NCBI GenBank assembly: GCA_018398765.1
Contig: JAHBMJ010005352.1
Span: 4,711 to 68,710, forward strand
Origin: Chromera velia
Lineage: Eukaryota; Sar; Chromeraceae
DNA: 64,000 nt
Direction of reading: 5' to 3'
The position numbers were made by a program, and so were the translations under genes. Each line of letters starts with the position of its first letter. Within the stretch, counting starts at the first letter, position 1. Below are positions 48,401 through 59,359 of this stretch, piece by piece. Under the pieces are notes generated by a model, which saw only the letters and a program-made list of their open reading frames with translations, did not search any database and was not told the origin of the DNA.

Positions 48401-48491
48401 TGTTTGAGGAGAGTGGGAAAGGACTTCCTTCAGCATGGGAGCAGACACCTGCCCCAAGTGCCAAAAGTATTGAAGAGCAAAGGGTGCGCAT
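41620..48491 (-). CDS. Surface protein with eleven six-cysteine repeats and a C-terminal hydrophobic anchor
   Basis: Twelve exons: 48333-48491 (signal peptide MRTLCSSILLALGAGVCSHA), then repeats at 47862-48140, 47329-47592, 46711-46989, 46165-46437, 45557-45823, 45021-45293, 44424-44687, 43660-43941, 43199-43474, 42622-42906, and a last exon 41620-42122 with repeat 11 plus the tail. Each repeat is one phase-1-1 exon of 88-95 codons. The consensus is ETCEVPxDLS, then LHPLLSR, then QCPEGFxCAYW, a Trp, a fourth Cys, LQCEDGQL and NLTC. The final motif is an N-glycosylation sequon in nine of the first ten repeats. The tail is Thr/Glu/Ser/Pro-rich and ends in a hydrophobic stretch (SLFAPLALMLFIWIV), fitting a membrane or GPI anchor. 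Total is about 1,130 residues. I do not recognise the repeat as a named domain. The join of exon 1 to repeat 1 is one nucleotide out of phase, so a small exon may be missing or exon 1 may be wrong. Ligand and role are unknown. Confidence 0.85.
45400..45448. repeat. (GACA)n(CA)n(GA)n microsatellite in an intron
   Basis: Between the repeat exons at 45021-45293 and 45557-45823 of the cysteine-rich protein gene. No coding meaning. Confidence 0.93.
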
Positions 48492-49174
48492 TTGGAAAGA
48501 GTCTAGGTGCCAACAGAAACAAAGAACCAAACAGCCTTCGGTCTCGTAAACTGATCCAAGTCTCAAGCTGGACGTCACCTACACCGAACCTATGCACACA
48601 AAACCTATAGCTGCGCTGATGTAAACCCACACGGCCACAACTCTGTCCCGCCCTGTATTACCAAAGGCAGTTAAACTTTACCCTGCCCTGTTTCAACTTG
48701 CCCAAAGACGGCAAAGACGGGGGCTCGTCACATGCACTCAGTGTGTCCGTCAGGTTGTTCAGTACAAGCTCCTATAGCTGGCTATATCGCGGTGCGAGTC
48801 TGAGCCGGCCTTTGCGTGCGTGACGAATTCAGATCAGCAAAAGGCCCCGCAAAGCAGCAGCTTGAGGGGCACATTCCATTTCCGTCCCATCCACAAATCA
48901 AACAATTTGAAGGTCGCACGGAGCTCACGGCCGGGTGACGGCCCGGACTCTGTGTCTGCAAAGTCTGACTTCGATCTGCTTGAAACTTGCAAGTCTCTGC
49001 CGCCAGACTCTGCGATCTGTTTGAGAATCACGGCAAACAGGGAGACGCTAGAGAGACGCCCAACTCTGACAAGCCGTCCCTGTCCTTCTGCAAGCAGCTC
49101 CTGCCGGTCTGATCCGCGAGTGCTTTTGGTCTTCTCAACCAGAACACCCAGTTACTTCATTCCTTTGACCCAAA
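48492..49174. promoter_or_regulatory. Divergent intergenic region between the repeat-protein and aminotransferase genes
   Basis: 683 bp separate the candidate start of the leftward cysteine-rich protein from the start of the rightward aminotransferase. No coding support on either strand and no recognisable regulatory motif beyond its position. Confidence 0.35.
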
Positions 49175-51096
49175 ATGAGCAAAATGAACGGAGTCCACAC
49201 GGAGCCCTTCTCCTACGAACCCCCAGGGAGATACCACCTGTTCGTTCCTGGTGAGTTGCCTCATGCTGTTCTCGTCTTCTCAAGCAATGATCATCCTATC
49301 TTCGTTGCTGTTGACTGACTTTTGCTTGCATGATTTTTTGTTCGCTTGCTTGCAGGTCCTGTGAACATTCATGAAAGGGTCCAGAAGGCCATGTCGATCT
49401 ATGGCGGTCACAACCACCGTGACCCCTGGTTTGCACCCTTCTTTAAAGGCCTTCTGGAGGACACAAAGTGGTTCTTCCAGTCGACGGCTGGTCACCCTTT
49501 CATCTTCCCTGGGACTGGAACAGGCGGTTGGGAGGCAGCTCTGACCAACACTCTGTCTCCTGGAGACAAAGTTTTGACTTGGGAATTCGGTATGTTCTCT
49601 CACCTCTGGATTGACATGATGGAGAGACTGGGACTCGACGTCGAAAAGATCCCCTGCCGGTCAGTCAGAGAGAGACGGGGGGGGTATCTCCATTTGTCTT
49701 TGCGTCCACTTCTTTTCTTGACCTTTTTTTCTTTACTTTGCAGTTGTCTCCCTTTTTCGGTTGTTTTTGAACTTATCTCTACTTCGGTCTGTTTTTCTCT
49801 TCAACTGCAGATGGGGTGATGGCGCCTATGAGGACAAGATGGAGGAGGCCCTGATGAAAGACACAGCGAAGAGCATCAAGGCTGTGTGCGTTGTGCACAA
49901 CGAAACTGCCACAGGTGTGACCTCCGACCTTGCACGCATCCGTGCGACTCTTGACAAGTGTGGTCACCCCGCCCTTTTGTTCGTTGATGGCGTCTCTTCC
50001 ATCGGCGCCGTTCCATTCAAATTTGATGAGTGGAAGATTGACATCGCTGTGACGGGCAGTCAGAAGGCTCTGTCCATCCCCACTGGGTTGGCTTGTCTCT
50101 GTGTGTCTGAGAAGGCCAAAGCGTGCATGGAGACTGCCAAGCTCACCAGAGTCTACTTCGACTTTCGCGATATGATCAAGACCAATGCCGCTGGAGGCGT
50201 GCCGTACACCCCGTCTCTTCCGTTGATGTATGGGATGAAGGAGTCCATCGCCATGCTGAAGGAGGAGGGGATCGAGAACGTGTGGGCGAGACACGAACGG
50301 CTCGCAGAGGCCACCCGTCTGGCAGTCGCGGCCTGGGGCCTGAGGCCCCTCTGCCACGAGAAACGCTGGCTGTCGAATGCCCTCACGGTTGTCGAGTGCC
50401 CGGAAGGGAAGGACTCGAACGCGATCGTCAAGGCCGCGTATGCCAAGCACAACCTGTCCATCGGCCTGGGGCTTGGACCTCTGAACGTGAGTGACCTTTG
50501 TGTTGTTTTCTTTTTTGTTTGCGCCGGCTGGCTTCTCTCTCCCTCTCGTTTCTCTTTTGTGGTTTTTTCTTTGCATTGCACTGGGAATTTCTTTCCGAAA
50601 CTTTCTGGCAGAAATTAAGTCATGGTGGCCTCCTGTCTCCTTTCTGCGTTCCGTTCTGCTCGTTCTTTCTTTCGTTTTGCGGTAGGGAACGTTCGTTGTT
50701 CAGGCCCTTTTCTTGTGTTGGGGGTGCTTTGCTCTGAAGGTGTATCAGCTCATGCATGTGCTTGCGCACTGAATTGTTGTTTATGCTTCTCGCTTTGTGT
50801 GAGTGAGTGAGTGAGGAGGTCTTTGTGATTTTTGCTCTCACCCGTCGTGCATTGCTTTTCTGTGTGTCTCTGTGTGTGCGTCTTGTTGTGTGTGTGTGCA
50901 GGGCAAGGCGTTCCGCATCGGTCACCTCGGTAACATGGACGAGATCATGCTCCTCGGTGGCCTCGCGGGAGTTGAATTGTCCCTGATGGACGTGGGGGTG
51001 CCCATCAAGCCGGGCAGTGGGGTGGGAGCCGCCATCGAGTTCCTTCAGAAGAGCGGGAAGGTGATCAAGTCCAGAGAGAGCGTGATTCAGCAGTAA
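49175..51096 (+). CDS. AGT1: Serine/alanine-glyoxylate aminotransferase (PLP-dependent, plant AGT1 type)
   Basis: Four exons with continuous phase: 49175-49250, 49356-49659, 49811-50486 and 50902-51096, encoding 416 residues, close to the roughly 400 usual for the family. The sequence follows plant AGT1 throughout: GRYHLFVPGPVNI, FPGTGTGGWEAALTNTLSPG, VHNETATGVTSDL, LFVDGVSSIGAVPF, TGSQKAL (PLP-binding Lys), GLGLGPLNGKAFRIGHLGN. It transfers an amino group from serine or alanine to glyoxylate, giving glycine, and normally serves photorespiration in the peroxisome. The C-terminus reads SVIQQ with no peroxisomal targeting signal of the SRI/SKL kind, so its location is uncertain. The stop codon overlaps an excellent splice donor (CA/GTAAGTGAG), which could give a different C-terminus if used. 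The start MSKMNG is the first in-frame Met with the right spacing; Met4 is an alternative. Confidence 0.96.
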
Positions 51097-53400
51097 GTGA
51101 GCTCTGAAGCAGAAGGAGAGAAGGGAGGAAAGAGGGGAGAGATTCCTACCTTGGCTTGGTGCCTGCGTGCATTTATTGGTTTGGTGAAGGAATTAAAAAA
51201 AGAGAGGAGGGAGTGGCAGCAAATGAAGCGAAGAAGGGAGAGAAGTGAAGACGAACGAAGCCGCTGCATGTGTGGACCGATGAATGAATGAATTACCATT
51301 CTCGTTCCTGCGCGTGCGTGGGGGTTGTTTGGGTTGTTTTGATCAGGAAGAACGTCCCACCCCCCACTCACCTGTATCCTACTATTCTTTCCTGTCTTTT
51401 AATGTTCTGCCTTCTTTCCTTCCTTTGTTCGGGCACACCATGACAGTGTGTCTTCGTTCGTTCTCCCCCTTCGTTTCAATCGTCACTCTGGCAGAAGATC
51501 ATCAAGCCGAAGCTGAGCAGAGGCAAGAATGTGTGAGACAAGCTGAAAGAAGAAAAGAGGAAAGAGGAACTTTGATTTTACTCAACCGCCTCATTGTTTT
51601 GTCTCTTTTGATTTCTCTAAAGCCATTTTCAAGTTTTTCCTTTTTGCAAAGATGGTTAAGAGGAAACAACCTGGGAAGAAGCAGTGGCAGGTTTTTCGTT
51701 TCAGCAAAAGTTAAGGTGGAAGAAAAATGAAAATTCAGGACGATGCGAAAAGCGTGCCAAAAAGGGTGTCATGTGGCGTCGGCATCTGCTTGTAGAGGAA
51801 AATGACAAGAAAAGTTGTCGTGAAGCTGTTCATTTTAAGAGAACAGCGCAGCGTGTGAACAGAAAACTTAAAATTGTCCGTTGATGAGTTTGAGGTGGTT
51901 TCCGTAGATGCGTACGTCTTTTTGTATTGTTCTTTGGCTCATTTTGCTGTTTTTTCAAGGAGACGGCTTTTTTTTGTTGTCTTCTTCCATCCTGTTTTTC
52001 TCTTTTTGGCTCTTTGCCTGACCGCCTCTTTGGCGAGATAGTAGAATCCATCAGTCAACGTGCCTGCATGGCTTTGCAAGGTCGTTTCATTCCCCCAACA
52101 CTTCCTTTGACCCTTTTCGTCTGTAGAATTCTGTCTTCTCTTCCCCCCTTGTTTTGCTAACCCAAAAGAGGTGGCAGCGTAGTCATTCCTGTAACTCCTT
52201 TCCTGTCCTTCCATCTTCGCCCCCCCCTACCTCTCTTACACATGCAAATCAGTTAGAAGTGGGTCTCGGTTCCGGTGTGCTTCGTTTGGTGACAGGAGGC
52301 TCTGCTGGATGGGGCCTGTTTCTGTTCGTTGGTTTCTGTCTCTCTCCTTTCTTTTCTCCTCTGAAGAGCCGCGCCTCGATCATCCTCGAGTCTCCTTTCT
52401 GCCTGTAGTCCCCTCCAACTTTTTTTCAACATTCCTTTTTTTACTCACTTAATTACTTACTGCCTCTCTCTGCGTGTGAGTGCCGAAATTGCCTTGCAAG
52501 GGGTGGAGATTGAAGTGGGGCAAAGCAGGGTAAGGCCTCCCCCTTCTCTCTGCTCACACAAATGAACAAACTTGTACGGCTGTCTCTCTGACAGCTTGGA
52601 GCGGCACAATCACTCAGTGAAAAGGGGAAAGGAGACTCACTCGTGCATGGGATGGGATGGGCAGAGTCGCGTAAAGGAATTAAGAAACGAACACGGTTTT
52701 CCATTTCATCGCGTGACTGCGGACCTCCCTGATGGGTGGAAGGAGAGAATGTGCGCAGACAGACCAACACAAGCACTCCGTTCGACTTGAAGGCAGGGAG
52801 GGGAAGGGGGGGGGGGGAAGAGGGAGGCTCAAGGAGGAGTCATTCTCGAGACGTGCATCGGGTTTGTCTGTCGAACGCTGCAAGATCGAGCTGAACAAAG
52901 AGGAACTCAAAGAGAGAGATCGATCCTGACCTCCTGCAGCATTGACCCACGAACTTGAGAGATCCCCTTTTTTCTCTTCTCCTCCCCAATCACTGTTCTT
53001 TCCGGGAGTTTGATCAGAGGAGCATGTGAAGGGACCGACACAAAGGAAAGAGTCGGTGTGTCGAGAAGAGAGAAGACAAGAGGCAAGAAAAGAGAGGGCA
53101 GGAGGCTTCTTTCTTTCTGTAAGTTGAGTCAAGGGTCAAACAGAAGTCTGCCTTACTTCGCTCAAAACTCCGTTTGCGTGCACCCCCTGTCTCTTTTCAA
53201 TACGTTCATTCTTGAAAGCATCGACCTGCAGGCATCTGTGTCCGATCGATGTGTGTGCATGTGCATGTGTGTGACTGTCCGGGTCGTTGAATCTTACACA
53301 GGGTCCTTCGATCGACTTGCCGGAGGAAAGCAAAGCCTCTTTTTCATAAGTGAGCTTTGCGCCTCAGTCCTTCTTTTTATGGCTACATGATTTGTGAATG
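51097..53400. other. Intergenic stretch, no gene supported
   Basis: T-rich and purine-rich segments with scattered short open frames on both strands and no recognisable domain. The 3' untranslated region of the aminotransferase gene, possibly with an intron, probably occupies the first few hundred bases. Confidence 0.45.
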
Positions 53401-54363
53401 TCACTGAAATGAGATAGAACCTTCATTTAATAATAATATTTCAAGCTCAAAGTAGTTAAAAGTTTTACATGGTTTATTATGGTTTATAATATATTCCACA
53501 TCTACATATGAATCCTGGTATAAATCTTATAAACCATTGATGCGCGAATTTAATATACAGACTCAATTACTTTGTGACTCAGAGATTCACTTACATGTGG
53601 CGATTCCTGACTGAATTGCTCTATGATAAAGACTGACGCAGTTAGACTAAGATGGATCGAGAAAAAGACCGTAACGAAGGAAGATGATAGGGGGGTTTGG
53701 GATCGACTACATCAGAGGCAAGTAAGGAATAACATTTCTCGCTTCTCTTGCAGGGAGATGTACGCAAGGCATTTGTATCATGCATGGTCACCCCCCTAAC
53801 CTCCTTGATAGCGTCAGATGCCGATAGGTTCCGCCTAGGCGTAGGCTATTTTAAAAAACTTTAAATTTTATTGGGCGTTTTTCTTTCTTTTTTTTTTGAG
53901 TTTTTTTTTTTTTTTAAGAGTTTTGATGTTGATGCCTAGGTTGATGCTAGGGACCTAGTCTTCACCCCCAATTCACTATAGCCCTAGCTATAGCTTCTTA
54001 AAAAACTTTAAGGATAATTATAGGACAATTGAAAGTAAATGAATTGATCGAATATGCTTTATTGATTGATCAACAAGTCTGAGCAGCAAGGAAAATGAAA
54101 CCATGTTCATTCAGAGAGCTTCGAACCGCAGTCTTCACTCTTGCATACCAAACCCTAGGTTGAACTCCTACTGAACCATATACTTGCAGGTTCTCAGTGA
54201 CCTTCTCACTCTGAGACCATCACTCACAGCACAATTAACATGAAAACAAAATTGTGATATTTGACCATATTGCACAAGTAGAAATTCACCCATTGCACAA
54301 ATTGAAAGGAGAGAAGGGGGAGGTGGAGTGTTATAAATTAGCGTAAGTGCAGGCTGTTTTTAG
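53401..54363. other. AT-rich island, part 1
   Basis: Low GC, with long T tracts at about 53880-53916 and CTAGGC/GCCTAG-type short words. A similar T-tract arrangement followed by GCCTAGGGT occurs again at about 54990-55045, suggesting related decayed repeats. No coding support. Confidence 0.4.
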
Positions 54364-54681
54364 TGCTTCAGGCAGGAGGTTCACCAGTCTTGCCCGGGGG
54401 CCGCTCGTGATCTAAAACACAAAGATTGGACAGTCAAGTATCTTCGCCCCCCTTTATTTGAGCACAGTGGCGAAACAGCAACATTTGGTTTGATGGTTGA
54501 AGACAATGATATGACTCGTTTTAAAAACGTTCTTCGAGTTGCAGGTATCTCCGACTTTGAGAAGATTTGGAGAAAGAAGATGACGATGCCAGCGGGCAAC
54601 AAAGGCTTTGTGGGGAGGTCGGCAGACGTTCCTCTCAAAGTGGTTGAAGTATTGGAAGAAGGCAACGCGCATGTTCTATGA
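54364..54681 (+). CDS. Orphan exon or gene fragment, unknown
   Basis: Open from just after a stop at 54361 to a stop at 54679-54681, about 105 codons, with balanced composition unlike the AT-rich DNA around it. A possible acceptor (TTCAG/GCAG) lies at about 54368-54374. It reads as the C-terminal part of a protein (WTVKYLRPPLFEHSGE ... RSADVPLKVVEVLEEG). No upstream exon could be found within the preceding kilobase, and no family is recognised. It may be a transposed or decayed gene fragment, or the last exon of a gene with long introns. Confidence 0.3.
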   Translation, partial: CFRQEVHQSCPGAARDLKHKDWTVKYLRPPLFEHSGETATFGLMVEDNDMTRFKNVLRVAGISDFEKIWRKKMTMPAGNKGFVGRSADVPLKVVEVLEEGNAHVL

Positions 54682-56377
54682 TCATTCAAACAAGTTCAAT
54701 CATGCATATAATACTATAAATTTTAATAAATTTAAACATAAAAATTTTAAGTAAAAAATATACGAAATAATGTAAAATATACTAGAAAATAGTAAAAGAA
54801 ATGACTAGGAAAATATAAACCTAGAGGCTAAAGATATATATTGAGTAAAAAAAAAAGTTTTTCTAATTAACTGTAAGTATTTAAAAAAAAACTCGTTGGG
54901 GTTTTAGAAGCTTAAAACCGGCCTTAAATTGTTTGAGCCTCTTTTAGTTTTTGCAGGGGGGGTATTTTTGTAAATAAATTTTATTCGGGAGTTTTTTCAT
55001 TTTTTTTTTTAGTTTTTTTTTTTTAATGGTCTACGCCTAGGGTTCTGCACAAATGGTGTTGTTGGGCGTCCTGCTTACATACATATAGGAGACGACTGGT
55101 GCCATGGACCGTGGTAACTGGTGCAGGGGTGACTTTTGTTATGTGCTATGTAGGTTGTATCTTTTCTGAGTTCTGCTCTGCCTAGCAAAGCCTGGACTGC
55201 AGAAGGTTATGGTGATTTGTGGTGGACCACTGGTTATTGAACTACCATCGTTCATGCTCATGCGGAAGCAGGCTAAGCTGCGGCGGCTTGTTTCCTTTGA
55301 CCTCCCTGAACCTAATTACCACTTAAAAGTTTAAGCCACATTTTTTGATAAGCTTAAAAGTCTACGCCGCAGGCGCAGATCATTTATGCTGTCTTGAAAG
55401 CCAAAGCCGTATATCTGGATGGTGTTTTGACCGTATATGCCACAGGCGTGGACGGTCTCTTGAAAAACAATGCCACAGATAGAGATCATCTTGATTATAT
55501 TTTTTCAAGTGGTACTTAGGTTCAGGGAGGTTTTTTTTTTTAATTGTATTCAAGTTTTAAATTATGTAAAAGTGTATGCATGGGTTGCTATTCGTCTCTG
55601 GTTTTGGAGACTCTAAGCTAAAGCTGCTAAACCACAAATAAGTAAAAATTATAGTGGCTAAACATGGTACTTAGGTACTATGATGGTAGATTAATACAGA
55701 CCAGGCTAGAATCCGGCTAGATTATCCTTACGTAAGGCTAGACCAAGCATTGCAAGCATTGAAGCTGCAAGTTTCAATCAACCCAAGCAGCTGCGAGAAA
55801 CAGCTGTATAATAATGTCATTACATGCTACTTATGATCGATGGAAGTAGCTGTAAATTTGCAACACTGCAGCAACAGTGCAACATTATGCTTCTGCATGC
55901 GTGCAACGTACTGAATTAATTAACCAACGAACCCGAACCCATCATGCTGATCGATATATTAATATGCGCGCGCAAACGCGCGGTGATCGTTGAATTAAGC
56001 AGGACTCGATCCGGTTCGCAAGCCTGGAACAGCCATATACAGAGGCTGAGCTCAGCAATCGATCTTCTTGCCGCTGGCTCCCTGCCATCCACCTGTTCCG
56101 AAGACCTCATGATGCCTTACTTTTCGCTTAATTGGCTTGCGGCTGTTTCAGAATTGCACAAGTGTTGCAGGAACTACGTGTGACCTGGTTGTACGAAAGT
56201 CGCCTCGAGCCAAACACTTCGAGTGGATTGTTCAATCCATCAGAGCCTTCTGCACTGCACCTGCTTTGAAGAGCGCTCATCTGGTGTCCTTTCGACGGTC
56301 TCACCACCACGTAGACGCTCAAAACGCACAGCGGTGCTTGTCGAATCTGTCTGAAAAAGCAATCAGGCACGAAGAGC
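54682..56377. other. AT-rich island, part 2
   Basis: Low GC with A/T runs at about 54845-54890 and 54998-55024, plus the inverted-repeat element at 55301-55530. Composition returns to normal after about 55940. Short open frames at 55944-56400 have no recognised domain, though they may belong to upstream exons of the following gene. Confidence 0.45.
55301..55530. mobile_element. MITE-like element with about 25-bp terminal inverted repeats
   Basis: The left end is CCTCCCTGAACCTAATTACC followed by ACTT. The right end is AAGTGGTACTTAGGTTCAGG followed by GAGG, its reverse complement with only one or two mismatches. The element is 230 bp and non-coding. Its interior has two diverged copies of a phrase containing TTGAAA...GCCAAAGCCGTATAT and GACCGTATATGCCACAGGCG. 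No clear target-site duplication; the right flank is a T run. Confidence 0.75.
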
Positions 56378-57453
56378 ATGAAGATTCCTGGACTCCATGA
56401 GCTTGCGACCTGTTTCCAGTGTGTTGGCGACACACTTGTGGGAAGGCCTCATGTGGCCTCGAAGCGGTGGAGGGACTGCAGCGAGGAAAGCGTGATCGGC
56501 TCTGGTGTGATGTGGATTGTGCACAAAGTTCAGGCAAACCCAGAAGGACAACGACGGAGCAGCAGAGGATTCACCCTTGCTATGGCAAGTGCTGCTACAG
56601 GTGGAGGAGTGCTTCCGAACGTTCCTGTCTTCCACGAGCTGTCTACTTGCGGAAAGTCTCTCGGAAAGTGGTTGGTAGACGGGGACGACGCAGCCAAAGA
56701 GGTCTGGCGAGACTATGCAGACAACAGCTTCTTCGGATCTGGAGTGATGGCAGCCTCAGTCGCATGGGAAGACCCTGAGGAGGCACAGAGATTGGGTCGC
56801 AATTGTGGTTTGTCTCTTGCACGTGGAGTGACCGAAGCAGGGACTACAGCAGCGACCGTGGCCACTACTGTTCTCACCGGGGGCGCTGGGGCTCTCGTTG
56901 CGGTCCCGCGGGAACACTTTTCGGTGCAGCAGGGGGGGCTCTGAACGGGACTGTGAGTCAGGTTGCACAGCCTGCGTATGTTGACGGAGCAGAGAGACGG
57001 CTGGACAGCGGTGCGATTGTCGGTGGGACTTTGTTCGGTGGAGTGGCGGGGGGAGCTGCAGGGGCTGTCAGTGCAGCTTCCACTGCACGTGCGTCGGCAG
57101 GCAGTGGAGGGCCACAGGCACCGACACAGGCTGCAACCACAGGAGGCGCCCGTGCTGCTCCCACTGGACCCTCCCTGCAGACGATGAACCTCGTGTCCCG
57201 CACCACAGGGGTGGGACGGCTGGGGGTGGAAACAGCAGTAATGGAGACTACGACCACAATTGTGCCTCCCCCAAGCATTGCTCTCGCAGAAGCAGGAGTG
57301 AGTGTGGGAGCGAGAATGGGCACAGGCGCAGTCGCGGTCGCTGGCCAGACTGCTCCCTCAGCGGGCACTGCAGGTGAGACTGTCGAAGAAGAAAACGCAG
57401 ATGCAGCCATTGGCAACCAGCAGGCTCCATTTCGGTTCCGGCTCTGCACGTAA
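56378..57453 (+). CDS. Duplicated-domain, glycine-zipper-rich protein with a frame break
   Basis: The first frame (56378 to about 56910) has two tandem copies of a 75-85-residue unit: PGLHELATC...WRDCSEESVIGSGVM and PVFHELSTC...WRDYADNSFFGSGVM. These share HEL-[AS]-TC, WRD and S-x-x-GSGVM. It then enters a Gly/Ala-rich stretch (TVATTVLTGGAGALVA). Near 56910 the sensible reading moves to another frame by one base and continues GTLFGAAGGALNG, GGTLFGGVAGGAAGAV and an Ala/Gly/Thr-rich tail to a stop at 57453. GxxxG and GxxxA spacing suggests membrane-inserting or packed helices, but function is unknown. The break is either a real mutation or a sequence error. A splice donor (CAC/GTAACC) just before the stop could add exons after 57541. 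I recognise no family. Confidence 0.5.
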
Positions 57454-59359
57454 CCTCAAGGATTGGGTACCATCGTGTTGCTTTTTCTTCTCGAAGTCTT
57501 GTTGAACCGTCTGTTGGATACTTTTCTCCCCCGTTTCCAGAGAAATGCTGGCAGGCTGTGGAGGAGATCTCTCCGAGTGTCCTGCATGGTTTTTCGTTTG
57601 GCAATTCTCTTCTCTTTCCTCTGCTGCCTTCTTTGACTGTGACAGTTCTACTTCCGGCCAAGAAAACAGTCATCGATTGCGTGGGTGCGGGTGTTTCAGA
57701 TTTTTCAAAAAGATACAGAAACCTGACGGTGCTGCACGCTCCGCCAGACTTTGGTTCGTCCTTCCTTTTACAATCGAGCAAGTGTCTTCAGAAGATGTCG
57801 TCTGTTGGGCGGCTCTGCGTGCTCGTTCCTTTTTTTCTCTGGAGGCAGTATATGGGTGACTGCAGCCTGAGGGTGAGGAGCTTCTCATTGACTTGGGTTG
57901 CTGAGTGTGCCGCACTGTGTGTATGCGTGAATGATTCATGGCTTTGAGTCATTCCTGCTGTCCTAAAAATGATTTGTGCTAGTATCTAGGCTAGGATTTG
58001 TGAGGATGGGTGAGTATCACTTCCTTTTGAATTCATAGTAAGACACAATGTATCTACTGTAATAGCCGTGATGGATACATCATCTTGTTGATTGATGGCC
58101 TTCTCCAAGCACATGTACAGCCTTCAAAAGTTTAGTCATAAGTTAATTTGATAACTGTTTCAATTAGTCGAGCATTCTTTCAATCAGTATTGAACTAGGT
58201 ATTGAATATAACAGCTAGAAAACTAGTAGCTAAAAAAAAAAATCAAGAAAAAAATATTTGTATGTATTCAATGGTGTCTGTCGAATTGTGTGAATGGATG
58301 AACTAAAATAATGACATAAAAATCGGTTTTTCTTTATTTTTTAGGTCACAGTTGGATGTTGTGATGTACGTTATGTAACATATATCCTGCAGTCATGACC
58401 GAGAGTTACCAAGAGTCATCATAAATTACGAGTGTTCCACAAACAAGTTCCCAATATAGTTCTCAAACATGTTTCAAGTTGGCATTAATTGTTTGCATAA
58501 AGCATTGCATAGCATTGCAGTTTCAACACGATGTCTGCATGTAACTGGTATACTTGCTACCCGCCCGGTCCCGCCGAGCGGCTGAGTGCATATATATATA
58601 TATATATATTTTTTTCAAAACTTATAGGCCATCGTAGGCCATCGTAGGCCATCGTCTGATAACGCGCACAGAAACAAATTTGTCTTACAAGATCTTTAAC
58701 GAATCCCCTGGACATTGATTTGTACCGACTTTTTGTAGGTGGACCCGGTATGCATATTCAGGCATAGCGCTGTCTACGCACATGACGAGACAGGGAAGAC
58801 AGTGTATACATAAATACATACAGAAAGAAGAGTCTTCAGATTGCTTTTTAGACAGCACAGAGAGAAGATTTTGAGCGAATCACTGAATGAAAGCTGTGTT
58901 GTTCTGTAGTCTCCATATTTTTCTGAACGAATCCTGATGGTTAGATCAGAGAAATCTCCCGGAAGCCCCCGAAATCTCCTGAAGCCTCTCGTCGTGCACT
59001 GCATGCAGTTTGCGTTGCATGTTGCGCATGCATGCAGCTATAGGCCGCGTAAAGAAATTTGCGACCGGCCCGCGCGGGACCGACCCTGCCCGCGCTGCAT
59101 GCATGCATGCATGCACGCGATATGCACGCGCTGCATGCACGGGATTGCACGGGTCCCCTGCATGCACGCATCCCGCGACCCATGGCGAATCATGGAGAAT
59201 TATTGGGCTGACGTTGACTGACGATGACCATCAAGATCTTTGATGAGTCAAATTGATAGATGATGATGAATGTACCGTCAAGGAAAACCGCTGCTTTGGC
59301 ATCTGCTTGTATACGGTCCACTTCCCTCTTGAAAAGCTTGTGGCACTTGGAATGACAGA
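57454..59359. other. Intergenic and AT-rich stretch
   Basis: 57541-57950 is open in two frames and may hold one or two small exons of the preceding gene after a TTTCCAG acceptor at 57540. From about 57960 to 58930 the sequence is AT-rich, with a (TA)n tract at 58591-58610 and three copies of the 10-mer AGGCCATCGT at 58626-58655. 58990-59170 is rich in GCATGCATGC and other palindromic words. Confidence 0.45.

Noticed and set aside
41620-48491. Assignment of the cysteine-rich repeats to the SRS (SAG1-related) or 6-Cys family
   Set aside because: Six cysteines per module is suggestive, but spacing and the QCPEGF/CAYW/NLTC motifs do not match what I know of those families.
55944-56400. Coding exons upstream of the duplicated-domain protein
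   Set aside because: Open frames exist, but no phase-consistent splice chain or resemblance to the repeated unit could be established.
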